Position numbers and translations under genes: made by a program
Notes under the pieces: model-generated
Seen by the model: the letters and a program-made list of their open reading frames with translations, nothing else
What the model was told of the DNA's origin: nothing
Database searches by the model: none
Part shown: positions 15,047 to 29,000 of the stretch, one piece after another
How positions within the stretch are numbered: position 1 is the stretch's first letter
Layout: the number at the start of each line of letters is the position of its first letter
Origin: Parascedosporium putredinis
Lineage: Eukaryota > Ascomycota > Sordariomycetes > Microascales > Microascaceae
Direction: 5' to 3'
DNA: 64,000 nucleotides
NCBI GenBank assembly: GCA_949357655.1
Contig: CASHTG010000015.1
Span: forward strand, 2,666,001 to 2,730,000

Positions 15047-15113
15047 TCGCCTTCGCCTTCGCCTTCGCCTTCACCTTCACCATCGGCATGCCATCCCCCA
15101 CCACCACCACCAC
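15047..15113. repeat. (GCCTTC)n and (CCA)n microsatellites
   Basis: About four copies of the hexamer GCCTTC are followed by ACCTTC variants, then a separate (CCA)n run at about 15097-15113. Translation of the repeat gives short Ser-Pro or Leu-Arg stretches with no flanking domain, so I do not treat it as coding. Confidence 0.75.
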
Positions 15114-18100
15114 CTCTCTTCTTCTCCCCTTGGGAAAGGGAGGGGGTGGGGGCATCGGGATATCACCCATGGCTAGCTAACTAGGCGCGTCAAGGCCGTG
15201 TAATTACGGCGAAGAAGAGCCGCAACGAAAAGCGGGTCTCGCACACACTTCTTACGGATATTTTCTTTTTCCCTTTTCCCTACCTGGTCTGTGGGGATCC
15301 GGTGGTGTTTTTATTTCCCCTACACGACAATGTGAAACTACCCGAGGACCTGACTGCCGGCACCTAATCCCTACATGGCGCTAATACTCCATATTCTCCA
15401 GGTGGAAACAATGAGACCACAGCTCCTAGGAAATGTTGGGGCGGGCCCACGCTCCAACCTCGTGCCGCCGCGAGTGCCATTTGTTCTGCGCTGCCAGTGT
15501 TTCGACGGCAACGCCCTCGGCGATGTCCTATCGGTTCGATGATGATCGTCATTCCTTTGCTAACCTTGTGACTTGTGGCCCTTTTCTTTCTACTCACGAT
15601 CACACGGTGTATCCCTATAGTCTTTCGTTCCAGACCCAGAAAGGCGCTGTCCTGCCTCGTTCCTTTCCTTCTCTCCCCCCGGCCCGGCCTTACCCATCCA
15701 ATCATAGCTTGTATCCTCACCTCGCCCTACCTGTTTTTTGCCCTTCATATGGTGCTGCGAGTAGGGAGTAGGGCGCAGGAAAGGGGGGTGGACTCTTGTG
15801 AAGGGAATCGGGTACATCATCTGGCACCTCAGGTCAAGCATGGATGAGGCTGGGCGGTCTTTGGAACAATACCAGACGAAGACCCAGGGATTGGGGGAGG
15901 GGACGAATACTTACCACCTCTGCAACCGCATCTTCTGCCGGCCATCGGAACTACACTTCGCGAACCACCAGAGCTGTGCTGGGTTTCGAGCCCATCAGAA
16001 TGGGATTGCATCTTCAGAGCCCACCTGAAGCGCGGCCTGCCCTCTTCGCTCACACCATCCCTCCACGCCCTCATTTTGTTGGATCTCGGGTCCACCCTAG
16101 GGTAAGATTGAATTCCTTCTAACTTGTTAGGGGAAGGACATGTATCCTCATGGCACGCCCCCATGATGCCGGTGGCCTTCTGGGGGTGTCGACGAGACAT
16201 CTACCTGTGCTCCCACCCACACTGGTCACTTTCCCTCTCTCCAAATGTGTGAAGCGGTCGTCAGCTCAACCGGGGTCGCCGACGAAGACGAAAGCCATCG
16301 GGACCTTTCATGTACACGTAGTGTGCGTGGCAGTGGAAGGGGAGAGAGCCACAAGACTACAATTTGACCGCGTACCACTGGGCACCTGGAAGAGACCGGA
16401 GACGCCTCAGCTTCGCAATTAGGAGGGCCGATGGGGGCTACGAAGAACTGGGGGTGGTCCAGATGGAAGAAAAAGGGAGCTGGATTCGAAAATTTTAAAG
16501 GGGTGGGCATGGGGGACCTCTGGAATGGCTCTTCACCGCTCGTGCCATCACCTCATGCTGGTCTCGACCTCTTCTGCCGAAGCCGCTACTGCTAGGTACT
16601 TGGACGTGGAATATCTCAACCAGCCACTCACCAAAACGACCTCAGCGGTTGGCTAGGGTGGTGCAAGAAAGCGGTACGGATACACGATGCACGAATGACC
16701 CTCCCATCCCTCCCCTCCCCTCCCCCGTAGTTGCTTGAAAAACGGTTGGTCATCGAGGCAGATGGGGGTGTGTGAGTTGCTGAAGTTCCAAGAGCGAGCA
16801 AGCCTCAAGCACACCAGATTCCCCGATGGTGTGCCTTCGGAGGTGAACTTGTCATCACCCTGCAGACGGACGCCCGGGATAGCCAAGTTCTACGTGGACT
16901 TGCGTCCCCCACCCTCCATTTTAGTGGAACAAAAGGTCCTGTCTGGTGGTGGTTGTGATAGATCTCGAAAGAGGTTGGTTCCAGGAGAGGGGAAAGCAAC
17001 ACTTTGGAACATGCTGGCCCGGGCTGAGAAGCCACTCCCTCCTTCTTTGTCTTGGCTCGTCGGTGACAGAGGCGTGGCCATGTGTAAGAAAGGGCTTGGC
17101 CTAGACCGGGCCGCTAACTTTGCTGGCTCGTACCTCGTGACGGTCACTCGGGTGCATGGCGGGAGTGGGATACGTGATCTTGGCCGTCTGGAGATATTGG
17201 CGACGTATACAAGAATGCGCGACCGAATATGCTTCTTTTAAAGCACAAGCCATTCCATGATACGCAGAGACCGAAAACCCCCGAGTTTTAGCTGCCTTGT
17301 TTTTCTTCTTTTCTTAAGCCCCCTTCTCTCGGCCCCTGGGAGAGGATTTGGGCAGGATGTAAAGGTGCCTTCCCTCCCCGAGCCTGTCATGCCCCAAGCT
17401 ACCGCCAGCATCCTTGGGGATCTGGGTAGTGAATAACTTCTAAGGTAAACGTAGAGAACGTGGATATTGCTCTGGACAGCCCACATTGACTCATGATCGA
17501 GATACGGGGCCACATGGGAGACGGGTAACAAGATGTAGTGTATACTAGAGCTAAACTGGGTCAGCTTGTTTCCGAATGAGATGTGGAAACCGTACCAACG
17601 GAATGGCGACCCCGGTATGCAAAAGAGTGGACACAAGGGCTGCGGCGACAGGTGAGCAAAATGCCACTAGCGAGGTAACATATCCTACAAGGCCAGTTGA
17701 GCAGGTTGGTAGGTTTCTGTCTGTTGGTCTCTAGCGGGTGACGTCAAAGACCTGCCCGGACAGCCTGCCTCCTCAAGCACTAGAGCGAATCTCCGAGTTG
17801 ACTGCCGTCCAGCTCGTGTCACTATGCTCGACAAGTATCATGGTGGATCACAAGTACCCTTTTGAACTCGGAACTGCCATCGACCGTTGTGGGGCTGGGA
17901 GGAGATCCAACGCGAACCCGTCCGTCGGAACGTGGGACGATGAAGATGGTAGGGAACTTGCAGTTGACTCTGCTGCCGCCTCTCTCCGTGGACTCTTTTC
18001 GGAGGGGCTTTTTCTTTTCTTTTTCTTTTTCTTCTTTTTCTCTCCCCTTGTTACAGCCTGAGGTAAGATTCCCTGTCAATCCTGTGGCAAAATTCCCTCT

Positions 18101-19206
18101 TGCAGAAAGGAGACATGAAAGGAGACATCCGGGGCAGGCCTGAAGCCGGCGCATTTATCAGGGCCTTCTAGTCATCTCGCTTCGTTGATGGATGCCGATC
18201 CCTCAGCAGCAAAATGCACTAGGCCACCCAGGGGCAGGGGCGCAGTTCTCGACTACCTACTACTTTGGACGGGACGATGCTCAAGGACGTCAGGTGCTGC
18301 TGTACTGGTTCCCAAGGCAGGTCCAACGATGATTCAAGAGATAATCATGAGGGACCGACGACCGAGGCTTTTCGGCAACGAGCCGAACTGGCCACTCCGG
18401 GTCTATATCGTCGGTCGGTCCTTTGTGGCCCACATGCAGCCTTTCCATCTGCCCCGAAGATGGCTCGAGTTGGTCGCCGCGAGCAAGTTCTATCCCTCAG
18501 CGGTCTGCAGTGCTGACGGTCTCTTGCCGATATAGGACCCCAAAGTATGTGGTGGCTCCAGGGAAAAGGACGGGGGTTAATTTTGGCGCATTACTTGTAC
18601 ACTTTGCTCTTGTTCCCAGACAACGTCTCGTCCTTCTTTATCCTTGTATTGGCCCAGACCGGACAGCACAGACTTCTCATCCCCGCCTTCCCCTCGCACG
18701 AAAATAAAAGACTTCACGTCACGCCAGTCCCCAGCCAACCCGAAAGGGTGGTTGAGACGGTATCCATCATTAAAAGTCTCCGAGGGCACTGTGTAAAGTA
18801 TGTTTCTTAGGTCTTCATGGGGTGTTTGCTCTGAAATGGCAGGTTCCTATGAAGAGAGGGATGACTGGGTGTCGGTGAGAGATCCCATGGCATCATTGCT
18901 GGTCATGGAACCTGTGTGAAAGATTGTCTCAAACCCACATCGCCGAAGGCCCGATTCTTCAGATCTCGTCTACAGATTCGAGATGAAGTGAGATGGCCAA
19001 CTCCATAAGCAACTCCTAGGTGAGGAGGATGGTGGCTGCTAAAAACCCGAGGCCAAGGTTCATGTCGAGTTCAAGACACGCTGTTGATACCTCCATCCCT
19101 GGTCGCGTCGCGTCGACGTAGAGACGACATCAGGGGCTTGTATGTTGTGGATACAAGGAGGCAGGATGTGATCCTTTGGATCTCGACGAGAAGGAACACT
19201 CCTCCC

Positions 19207-19232
19207 TCTCTTTCCCTCTCTCTCTCTCTCTC
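19207..19232. repeat. (CT)n microsatellite
   Basis: A run of CT dinucleotides about 26 bases long with one or two interruptions, in the gene-free tract. Confidence 0.8.
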
Positions 19233-20769
19233 TCCGCGTGCAAACGGTGACTGAGACTTGCGCGGTTTGGCATCTCGACATGCCTCCTTAACGTCCCTCC
19301 CCAGAGGGCAAAGCCCCTGTTCACGTCCCTCCCTGCGCCATGCCGCTTACTTGTGCATGGGTGGCGTCAATGGCTTCGGCGGTTTACTCATTAAAGGTCT
19401 TGGAAGAGAAGGGAAGGAAGGAAGAAAAACAAAGCCCTTGAGGCCCGTTGGGCGTCCTAGGGCGGCGTGTGGCCTGGGACGTCCGCATCGGGCGCGGCGG
19501 AAAAATGCGAAAATGGTTCCAGATTTCGCGCGGCGCCCTCTGAATCACCCGAGTCCACCAACGCATAGAAGCCCCGAGTATCCTCCCGCAAGACAAGCGT
19601 CATGCCCGCCTAGACTTAGTGCTCCAGTCACGACCATGGGAGCGGGATGGAGGCGGGGCGGAGTGAATGGGAGGGTATGGAGATGGGATGGGAGGTGCGA
19701 TTAGCCAAAGACAATGCGATGTCGCGGAGTGCAACAAGAGGAAAGGGGCCTTTTGGGGGAGAGGGAGAGAGAGTTTTTGGTTTTTAACTATGCTTCTTTT
19801 TCAGCGATCAGTGCCATTTCAGCCACTAGGCGGGTTCGTTCTGTAAAGGGTTGGGATAGGCACGGGTGAGGCAGGCGAGTAATCACGTCGATGGCGGGAG
19901 ATGATCAAAAGGGGGAAGGGGGGTCTCTGTGAGCGAGAAGAAAGAGGAAGAGAACGAGAGAGATGGACGAGCACATGCACGAGAAGGGGGACACAAAAAA
20001 TGTGGCCCCGTCGCCGGTTGCTTTGCGTCTTTGTTCCCGTTCCCCCGAATTCTCGGTGCCGTTGTGTCAAACATGGCGCTGAACACAAGAAGCAAAAGCA
20101 AAGGCCCAAAGTGACTTTTTCCAAGAGAACCCTTCATCTCCCAGCAACGCTACCCTCGGCGTGCGGGCTGTTCTGGAAACGAGAGGGGGAAAAAGAATGA
20201 GAAAAAACGAAAAAAGGGAAGACGTCGTGCCGTCAAGCCATCGTCATATTCCGCCGAACAAAGGAGCCGCCGTGATGGCTTTTCCTGGCCGAAAAGCCAT
20301 CACGGTTTTCCATCTTGCCGGGTCCGTCACGGCGTTCACCTCGTTTTACCCCTCCCTCTCTTCGGTCTGCACGGCGCTGCTCTTCACGATGGATACCCCA
20401 CGTCACTCGGCCCGACGGGTTGCAACGCGGAGCGGGCGGGGGACGAAGAATGAAGAAGAAGAAAAGAAAAAAAGAGACACGCGCCCCTTCTCGTACGAAG
20501 ATGGCGTAAAGGGAGGAAGGGGGAAGCCTCTTGTCTGCATCCAAATCTCAAGGGGAAAGATTTTTTTGGACTTCATTTCGTGCTTCATGCCACCCCGATT
20601 GCCCTTTTCGTTAAGAGACGCATGCACTACACAAGAAGGATATCTGGTGAAGCCCGCTCGGCTGGATAAATGATAAATAGCAGAGGAAGAAGAATGGAAC
20701 ACTGCACGCAGAAGAAGGGTTTCCCTCAGGTCGAAAGGTGGACGATCTTGTCCAGATGCAGTACGTCGG

Positions 20770-20802
20770 GTGGTATATCTGGTATATCTGGTGTATCTGG
20801 GG
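20770..20802. repeat. GGTATATCT tandem repeat
   Basis: Three consecutive copies of a nonamer close to GGTATATCT, the last slightly diverged. No gene is adjacent. Confidence 0.7.
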
Positions 20803-22290
20803 ATATGAAGAGCCCCCGAGGGACGAATATAACCAGATTCTCTTTTTCAAGACAAAGTACGAGGGCCCGTCACGAAGTGGGAGAATGGATCGCTTCGGTG
20901 CGCTGCTGAGCGTTGTATCCTAGCTAATCTTGTCCGTCCGCTCTCTCCCTCCCTCCTTTGTATGCGAAAGGAGACGCGGGACCCGGCCCGCGGAGTGCGT
21001 GCTACCGTTTAGCCCACATGTTTGATAATTTCCCATGAGAGCCAAGTCGATGAGCTGGCAAATCTTGCCCTCAGACTAGACAGACATGGCTTGGACATCC
21101 CGGCAAGAATGTTCGACGGCGGAGGACGGGCCTTGATCCGTTCTGTAGGTCGATGCACGGCTTTGACAACTCGGACAACTCGGACAGGCAAGGAGAACGA
21201 TGGGATACGCATAGTTTGGAGAGTTCGAAAACCGTCTATCCATTAAGCTATCTACACTATTACCGTCCACCGTCTCTCGAGACGGAGAACAAACGCGAAA
21301 GAAAAAGACCTGTCGACTCTACCGTCGTCAACGTCTGGTATCCGTGCAAATCTTTTGAAAGCTAGCTGCAACCAAATGTGACGGCAAAACCATCTAGAAG
21401 GGTACACAATAAAACCGAGCCGTCATGGCCATGGAAAAAAACAAACAACAAAGGGGATATGACAAGCACATCAAAGGGCCTGACAGCACTGGAATGTAGG
21501 AGCGCTTCCTCACCCAAGCAGGGGCTATTGTACAATACATTTATCGGCGGGTGGGAGTGAGGTCAAGATTAGAAGGGAAAGATCGCAGACCAAGTCTACC
21601 AGAGAGAGGGAGAGGGAGAGGAAAAGAGAACGCCCGTTCGCCGAGACAAACACATGATGGTGGCGAGGTAGGATAGAAAAAGAAAAGAAGGGGTTGGAAA
21701 ATAAAAACAAGCGTTCATGGGCTCATGAGAATCGAAGGTAGAGTGAGATAGCTAGGTGTTTTGGTGTTGTTGCTCTTGTTTGTTGGTTTGGCTCGAGTTG
21801 GGACGAGCCAGAGACAACCCGATCGTGTGCGTGTATGATGTGAGAGCGGTGAACCGAAAAGAGGAGCAAGATGCTGCTACTGCTAACGGTTCGGCTCTCG
21901 AAGGGGGATGGACGATGAACAAGTGGTTTCCGACACGGGGATAGGTGCAACGGCTCCTCGTTCGAGTGTCCATCCTGCGAGAGGCCTGACAAGAGTGTGC
22001 ATGTCGTCTTCCAAGGCTGATGATGACGGTACTGTGAAAAGGAAAGAAAAAGAAAAGAAAAACAAGTCGTGCGTGCTGGTATCATCGTGAGTGTCTGCCG
22101 CCTTCCCTCCTATGCTCAGTGGCAAGAAGAGAAGGATAAATGAAGAAACAAAAAAAAGAACCGTATAGGGGAAAAGACCGACCCCGCCTCTCTGCCTGCC
22201 TGAAACGCCATTCGATGTGGAAAGAAAAAGGACCAAAGTCCGGGAACAACTCTCCCGAGTCATCTCTTAAAAAAGAGACACTGGGAATCG

Positions 22291-25200
22291 TCAAATGCGG
22301 TGGAACTTCATCATACTTGCGGGATGTCGCCGCCCCTCCCCTGTTAAGGGATTCAAATAGTTGGCTGGGGGTATCCGCCGGATGCCGCTGGACCGATCGA
22401 CCATGGTGGTGGGCGCGGGGACGTATCCCTCGCGCTTCTTTTGTAGGCGGTCGAGGAAAACACCGGCGGCAACGATGATGAGCATCAAGCCTAGGGAAAT
22501 GGCGAGACCGATCAAGACGATGAAGACGAGAGGCATGTTGCCACCTCCTGCGGTGAAGAAGTCCTGATTCTGCGAGAAGATCCTTGCGATGGATCCCGCC
22601 CCGTTGCCCGAACCCGTGGTCAAGGCATAGGGCCGGTACGACTCCCCATCAAAGATGACTGCAGAAGCCTTGCCAAACCCGTCCAGTTCTAAGGCGCCCG
22701 TCACGACCAGGGACTGCCTGTTCGGGAGGAGGTCCGTCGAGTCGTGACGCTCCGTCAGCGAGAAGACCTGGAGGCTCTTGATGACCGAACCCGCGAGGAG
22801 CCCTTGCGGGGCGGCGCGCCACTGCGATCCGTCGTACTTCATCAAAAACACGGAATCATCGTTGGCGTGGCCCGCGACCCAGAGCTGCGAACCATCGCTA
22901 GATCCCATCGTTACCGCTTCAACTGCCCCGGGAAGACTATCTGCTCCCGGATATCGGTCCCAGGTCTGCGATCCCGAGTAATAGATGGCAAGCGACGTGC
23001 TCACAGTCTCGTTGACGGTGAAGGAACCAGCCGCAACCAGTGTGGTCTCGCTTGTCCACATCAATGTGTGGATCTCGCCTTGGAGGTTGATACCGGCCTG
23101 TTGCCACTGTGTTTGCTCGGGGTTGTAGACGCAGATGCCGGGGCAGGGCAGGGAGCCAGCCTGGGTAAAGGAGCCCCCACATATACTAGTCCGGTTTCCG
23201 GTTGAACGGCAATCGCGAGGACCGTTGTGTTATCGCCCGAGAGCGGCGGAGGCTGATCCGCAAAGACTTGGTCGCTAGGTTGTACGTAACGATGCCGCGG
23301 ACTTGGTCTCCGTCAACGGTCCCAGTCAACGAACCTCCCGCATAGAGGATGTCACCGCCCACGGCGACGGCCGCGAACGTGGCGTTGTCGTTGATGGCGG
23401 GGCCGAGGCCGCTGATGCTGTTATTGTCGGCTCCATCAATGAGCACAAGGTTCTCCACCGTTGTCCCCTTTGAATCTTTTGCTGAGAATTGACCGGCCAG
23501 CACCGTCATGTTGCGGCCGTCGGTTTCGTAAAGGCACCGGCTACGACGCCCTCAACGTCATCAGCAGAGGAGAGAGCACGGCGCCTGAGCTTCGTCGACG
23601 ATTGCTCGGCATCTGAATCCGAGGTTATGGTGACGGGGAACCGGTTCAGCCTGCCATTGGTCAATGTCGCAGCGCCCGCAGCGCTCACTTGGGAGGAGGA
23701 TAGGGAACCGGCGTAGAGGGATCCGCCGCCTTGCAGATTAAGGATCGATGCCGTGAGCGCTCCGCTATAGCCCGGTACGGCCTGGTCGAGGTTTTGCAGC
23801 CAATTATTTCGGGAGGGTACCCAGACGGCGAGTCCGGCAGCCCGAGAAGCGGCATTGCCATCGAATGCCTCGCACTCGGTGAAGTCCCCGGTGAAGGCGA
23901 CAACGGTCTCCGGTTCGTTGGCGGTGAGGTTGAGCTGCATCGCAACGACGTGTTGAACCACACCATTGACACCACCGCCGAGGCGGTTCCAGGTGCTCTT
24001 TTCCGTATCAAAAGCAGCCGTGTTGCCGAGTCCGCGGACACCGCTGCTGGCAGAGGAGAACCGGCCACCTACGTAGAGGGTGGAGTCCGCGAGAAGCATA
24101 GAGTTGACATCCCCGTCGAGACCACCGCCGAGATCGGAAACACCGGCATCGGCAGTATTGATGGAAACGATGTTCTCGCTGTCGGGTGACGAGAGGTCGC
24201 CGCCGACGTAGAGAACATCACCCAGGGTGGCGAGGAAGAGACGACAGACCCGCCCGAGAAGCTGGAGCCGAGCCTGTTGACAGCGGATGCCTGGATATCG
24301 GAGGCCTGGACCTCGTCCGAGGAAGGGTCGTGATCAAAGAGACCGTTGAGGCCACCAGTCGAGTTGATCAGGCTGAATCCCACCCTCTGCGCGACAAAGA
24401 CCATCTCGTCGAGGCTCTGGCCGGCAAGGGGGTGATGGTGACGCTCGGCCTAAAGGACGCGGAGCTCGCGTCAACGAATCCAAAGTAAATCTGATCGTAC
24501 TTGTCAAAGTTGTTGGTTTGGAAAAGCGAGGTAGAGAAGGAAATTCTGTTGTTGCGAGACATGGTGCCCGTGATATTGACCTGGCCTCTGAAGCCACACG
24601 TGCCGTCACCGATGCAGCCGGGGGTGTACATATTGACCGAGTAATTGCCCGACTCCCTCACGTCAGGGAAGAAGACAATGGAGGCCGCGTCCTCGGCGAT
24701 GGGCGAAGAGAGACGTGTCGAGAGGTACCTAGAGTTACTCTGAGCAGAAGGAACCTCCTGCCAAGGGCCGGTCGCGGTGGCCGATGATGCGGTACCCAGG
24801 CCGGCGCAGGCCGGCTCGTTGAACCGGTTGATGGCATAGGCGAAAATGTCATCGCCGAACAGTTGAATGCCATTGAGACCGCCGCCAGCACCATAGAACT
24901 CGGAGATGTCGATCCTGAAGCTGTTCATTCCGACCGAGTTAACGAAGTGGAAATCCTGGAACTTGACGTCGGCATCGTCGCTCAGCGGGCACTCATTGGT
25001 GCACGACAAGTTGCGGCCGGAGGCAGGGTCAATATATGTAAAATTGAGAATGCCGTTATCGGGAATGACGGTAAAGCGCCAGGTCTTGGTTCCGCGACCA
25101 TCCAAATGGGTGTTGTACAGTCGCAGTTTTGTCGGGCGAAAGCCAAAGTCGAAATCTGCCTGCCAATAGCCCGGAGACCGATCAGCGAGGAGCCAGGTAT

Positions 25201-26024
25201 TTCCTGCGCCGTCGGCGCCGTCAGTTTTGCAAATAATGTTGCGGGGGTCGCTGAAGCCGGTGGAGGTGGTACCAGCTCCGGCAGATATCTCGGCGTCGGA
25301 AATGTTGACAACCTGATCGTCCGGGGTGGCAGGGGCGGTGGCATTGCCAATGCCGGTGAACGAGCCGCCCCAGATGATGTGGCCGTTGGAGGCCTTGGCT
25401 ATGGAGGATACCGGGCCGTTGAAACCGGTAAAGGGGAGGTTGATCCAGCCGTCGTCCTCGTTCCAGGCGATGGCATTCGTCGAGTCGTCCCTCTTAAAAT
25501 TGCCCCCGACGTATACCCTATCCGTGTCCTGGTCACAATAGAGGGCATTGACCTGTCCCTCGAGGCCATCCAGAGGGTAATTTCGCCGTTTTCGGGATTG
25601 TACCGGGCGATGGCCTGAGATTTTTGGTTGTTGAGGCTGGTGAAGTTACCGCCTATTAGCACGCCTGCAAAATCGCCGTTCTTCCTGGTAAAGAGCACAT
25701 GGCCTGAATAGAAGCATCAGTGGATACGAGGGACGCAAACGCGCCATTAGGGAGCTGGGCTAGTAGCGATTCGCTCCCATTTTTGGAGAGAGGATTTTGG
25801 GTTTGGCCCTCGTACTCGTAGAGAGAGATGCCTGTGAAGTCTCCGGCGACACCTATTCTGCCGAGACGGGAGAAGTCGATATTGGCGGGAGGCGCGGGGG
25901 TGATGCTGACAGCGTGGGATGTTGAGGGAGCAAGAGCCGCCATGCTAAGGAGTACTGTTGACCACGAAAACGAGGGGCTGTGGCGACGCGCCGTCCGGCG
26001 AGGCCGGCGCGAGGACGAAGCCAT
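22291..26024 (-). CDS. rax2: Rax2-type cortical polarity protein
   Basis: This is a large secretory-pathway membrane protein of the Rax2 family. In yeast Rax2 marks division sites together with Rax1; in filamentous fungi the family is linked to hyphal polarity. The reading runs from ATG at 26024 to the stop at 22291 with no intron, about 1,246 residues, close to the usual family length. Residues about 20-38 form a signal peptide. The ectodomain contains recurring YVGG/F-type repeat segments (for example VYVGGNF and LYVGGRFSS) and Cys-containing segments. One transmembrane helix lies near residues 1167-1193, followed by a basic cytosolic tail of about 50 residues. The frame is broken seven times, each by one missing base in a run: near 25691, 25576, 24430, 24250, 23522, 23263 and 23176. 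The encoded protein continues across each break, so I treat these as sequence errors. Confidence 0.94.
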
Positions 26025-29000
26025 CTTTTCTCAGACCGCAATCCCCAAGTTGAAACCGTCTATCAATTGGGTCGAAACGTGTTCGATTTGTTGCTGAACG
26101 AAAGGCGCGAGGTTTTGTTTTTCTTCTTCTTATCTAGCCTTGCCGATCAAATTGAAAATGTCATTTGAGGTCGTGGTGCTGGAATACGGGAGTCCAGGTT
26201 CGTGACGAAAAACGCGACGCTCCAAGAGGGCCAAAGACGAGAAGAACCGGCGCCTTGCGAAGTAAAAATGGAACTTTTGTAACGAGGGTTGGAGCCAATG
26301 GGCTCGTAAGAGGCGAGAATCGGGTCGGCGACAGAGAGTCGTGGAAGGAGCGAGCGTGGTTGAAAAACAAGGCAAAATGAGGGCGGAGCCTAAGGATGGA
26401 GGAGATTAGGGTCAGGTTGAAGACGCGAAAACGTGAGATTATCGTGGCCCCGGTTCTACAAGTCGCGCACGAGGAAATCGGGAGAAATTATGCGACAAAA
26501 ATCGAGAGAGTGAGAGAAAAAGAAAAAAGTCGAAGAGAATAAAGGACGAAAGAAAGCCGCGTCGAAGAGGAAGTTGAAAGGATCGGTCGGGTCGAATCGA
26601 ATTGAAAGGAGAAGTTGAAGTGTTTTGCGAGAATAGAGTTTTGACGGTTCAAGGAACGAAACGGCAGGGCCTGAGACTATGAGCATCCGATGAGAGGACT
26701 GGGGCAATGAAAGGGTTAGTACAAGGGTGTACCACGCGGGGACGTGCGTGGCGCTGATGGTTGGTTGTGAAAAGAACGGGTTGGGAGATTGGGCCTCGCC
26801 CAAAAGGTGCGGGAACGTGGTACCACTCGGTAGTCAACCTGGCTTTGTGCAAAATGTGCGTGCTCGGAATTGATTTTCGAGCAAAGGCACTTGTGCCCAG
26901 CTTGAGGCGGGTGCCCAAGTGCTTAGCGTGCCTCTCCAGCACTGGGGGAGTGGCAGAGCAGCCCTGGAAGAAGCCTAACCTTTTGAATTTTGATTTTGGA
27001 GGAGGGGGGCAGAGGAAGCGCCTGTTCCTGTCTCGGATCCTGTCGGTCACGAAACGCAAAACACGGGGCCAACCTGGTTCTCCCCGATCAGGTACAAGCA
27101 AGCTCAAGCAACCTTGGCGCACGACTCTTGTACCTTACGTCAGATCGACCTCAGAACTAGGACAGGGGTAGCGGTGAAAGCGAGGAGAATGGGGCAGCCA
27201 GAAATTGAAAATGAACGGACATGAAGCGAAGGAGAAAAATTGGGAAAAGAAAAAGAAGAGAGCAGAGCGACGCAACCACGGCCGAGAGGTGGTGCGACGG
27301 CAACCAGCAATAAATGGCGACGGACAGGATAAACAGGGGCAGTGAGGACAGGCGGAGAGAGAGACAAAATGGCAGTGTCGTGTCGTGTCTCTTTTTTCTT
27401 ACTTCGCTCAAGACAAATGTGACCACTTACCCTACGTTTGTTTTTCCCCCAATTTAATTGATCCAATTGATCTGGTGCAACAGGCCGAACAGTCTCGGTC
27501 TGGCGTGTGTGTGAGTCTGATTGAATCTTGGCAAGGGGATCCGAGATTCGCCCCAGGGCTCCAGTGTCGAGACGGCGCCACACACAAAATCCAGAGTTGC
27601 TAATCCCAAGTGGGCCTGGCACCGGCCAATCGAATCGCAGATAGACAGAGCGAAGGTGCAAGTTGGGCCCGCCACGATCAAGACAGAAATCCGGCCGGAT
27701 GTACTATTCCATCAACACTCCACGAAAAGCGTCATTCACGTTCCCACTGGGATCTTTATCTGAGATGAGGTGCGGGAACGCTGCGTATCTCTCCTGTTTG
27801 ACGACGTGTTCGATATGGGTATACTTTCTCTGTATTTTCCCTGTGACAGTGAGTTCGATAGCCAATGCTGGTCAGTCGTCGTTCATGCCGCCTTGTCAAA
27901 CTTTGGTTTTTGGTCGTATGCCGAAAATGCTCCCCGATATACTCGGTATGTGTGCCGCTTGGGATTCAAGACCAGGGACCTGCCTAATATCTCCGAGTTG
28001 AAAAAGAAGGGGAGAAAGGATAGCCCGTCGAAGGGATGGTTGAGCCGACCGAATGAAGAGAGCGGTGGTCTAGCGATAGCAGGTTTGTCCTAAAGGTTCA
28101 ATTCTGCCGGAATCGTGCAGGTTAATGCTTACCGGGCCCCGTCCAAGGTGCGGGATTGGAAGCAAAAGAGAAGCGAGAGGGAGAAAAAAATCGAGCGGCC
28201 TGAGTGGGAAAGGCGTAGAGGAGCGAGCGATGTTCACGCCCTGGAATCGACTCGAACTATGATCGGAGCAGGGGTTGCTGAAAAGACACTCCCCAAGTGT
28301 ACCAGAGGTTGCGGTCCAAAGGGCAGCGTGGGTTCAAGGACAGTAGGTATTTTTGGAGCAGCCTTCGGGATCTGGGAGAGTCAGTGCCGTGTTCGAGAAG
28401 GCTCAGGCCTATCTTTGGGTAGTCCCCGTCCAGCCGTGGCTGGATCAAATGGGGAAAGGAGGGGGTAATAGGTTCCGAATGATTGTGGTTCAGACCCTCG
28501 TGGACGGCCAGGGAGGGGATGAGGTGTCTCACCATGAAAGTCTGAGCAAGAGCAAGAGAATGAGGGCCAGAGCAAAGAAGGTATCCGTGGTGAAGCGGCC
28601 CCTCCAAAAATCGTTCGAAAATCTTGGTAAAAGAGCGACAAAGTGACACAGGTCTGTGTCTGGAAATGGAGCGATCCGGGTGCACAAGAGACAATTGCTA
28701 CCACGCCTCCGCTGCAACCACCCGTCCAAAGAGGGGGATGGAGGGAAAATGAGAGACTTGGGTGAAATAGGAGCAAAGCAGGAGCAGGAACAGAAGAAGA
28801 AGAAAAAGAAGAAAAAAAGAGTGTCAGAGAGGAGAACGAAAGGAAGGGACGTGTGAGATTCACGATCCAAAGGAAAGGCCGACAATTCTGACGAGAAAAG
28901 GTCAGAGTTGTCTTCTTGGTTTCAAGAAGAAAGCGAGATGAGAGAATATCAAGGGACTACGGTTTCCTTCAGCTGGTTGGCCAGAGCCGCCATCTATTTT

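Larger units (their letters stand above)
1..22290. other. 22 kb tract without a supportable gene
   Basis: I read all six frames and support no coding gene here. Open frames are short (the longest are about 170-180 codons), overlap each other on both strands, and are rich in Arg, Ser, Pro and low-complexity stretches, as expected of chance translation. Base composition looks balanced by eye, so this is not an AT-rich RIP-degraded block. The tract contains many CT-rich stretches, poly-A and poly-T runs and small tandem repeats (listed separately). Good-looking isolated 5' splice signals occur, for example minus-strand GTAAGT near 15910 and GTATGT near 14957, but I could not link them into exons. 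The assembly drops bases elsewhere, so a fragmented gene could be hidden here; I see no recognisable protein fragment. Confidence 0.6.
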
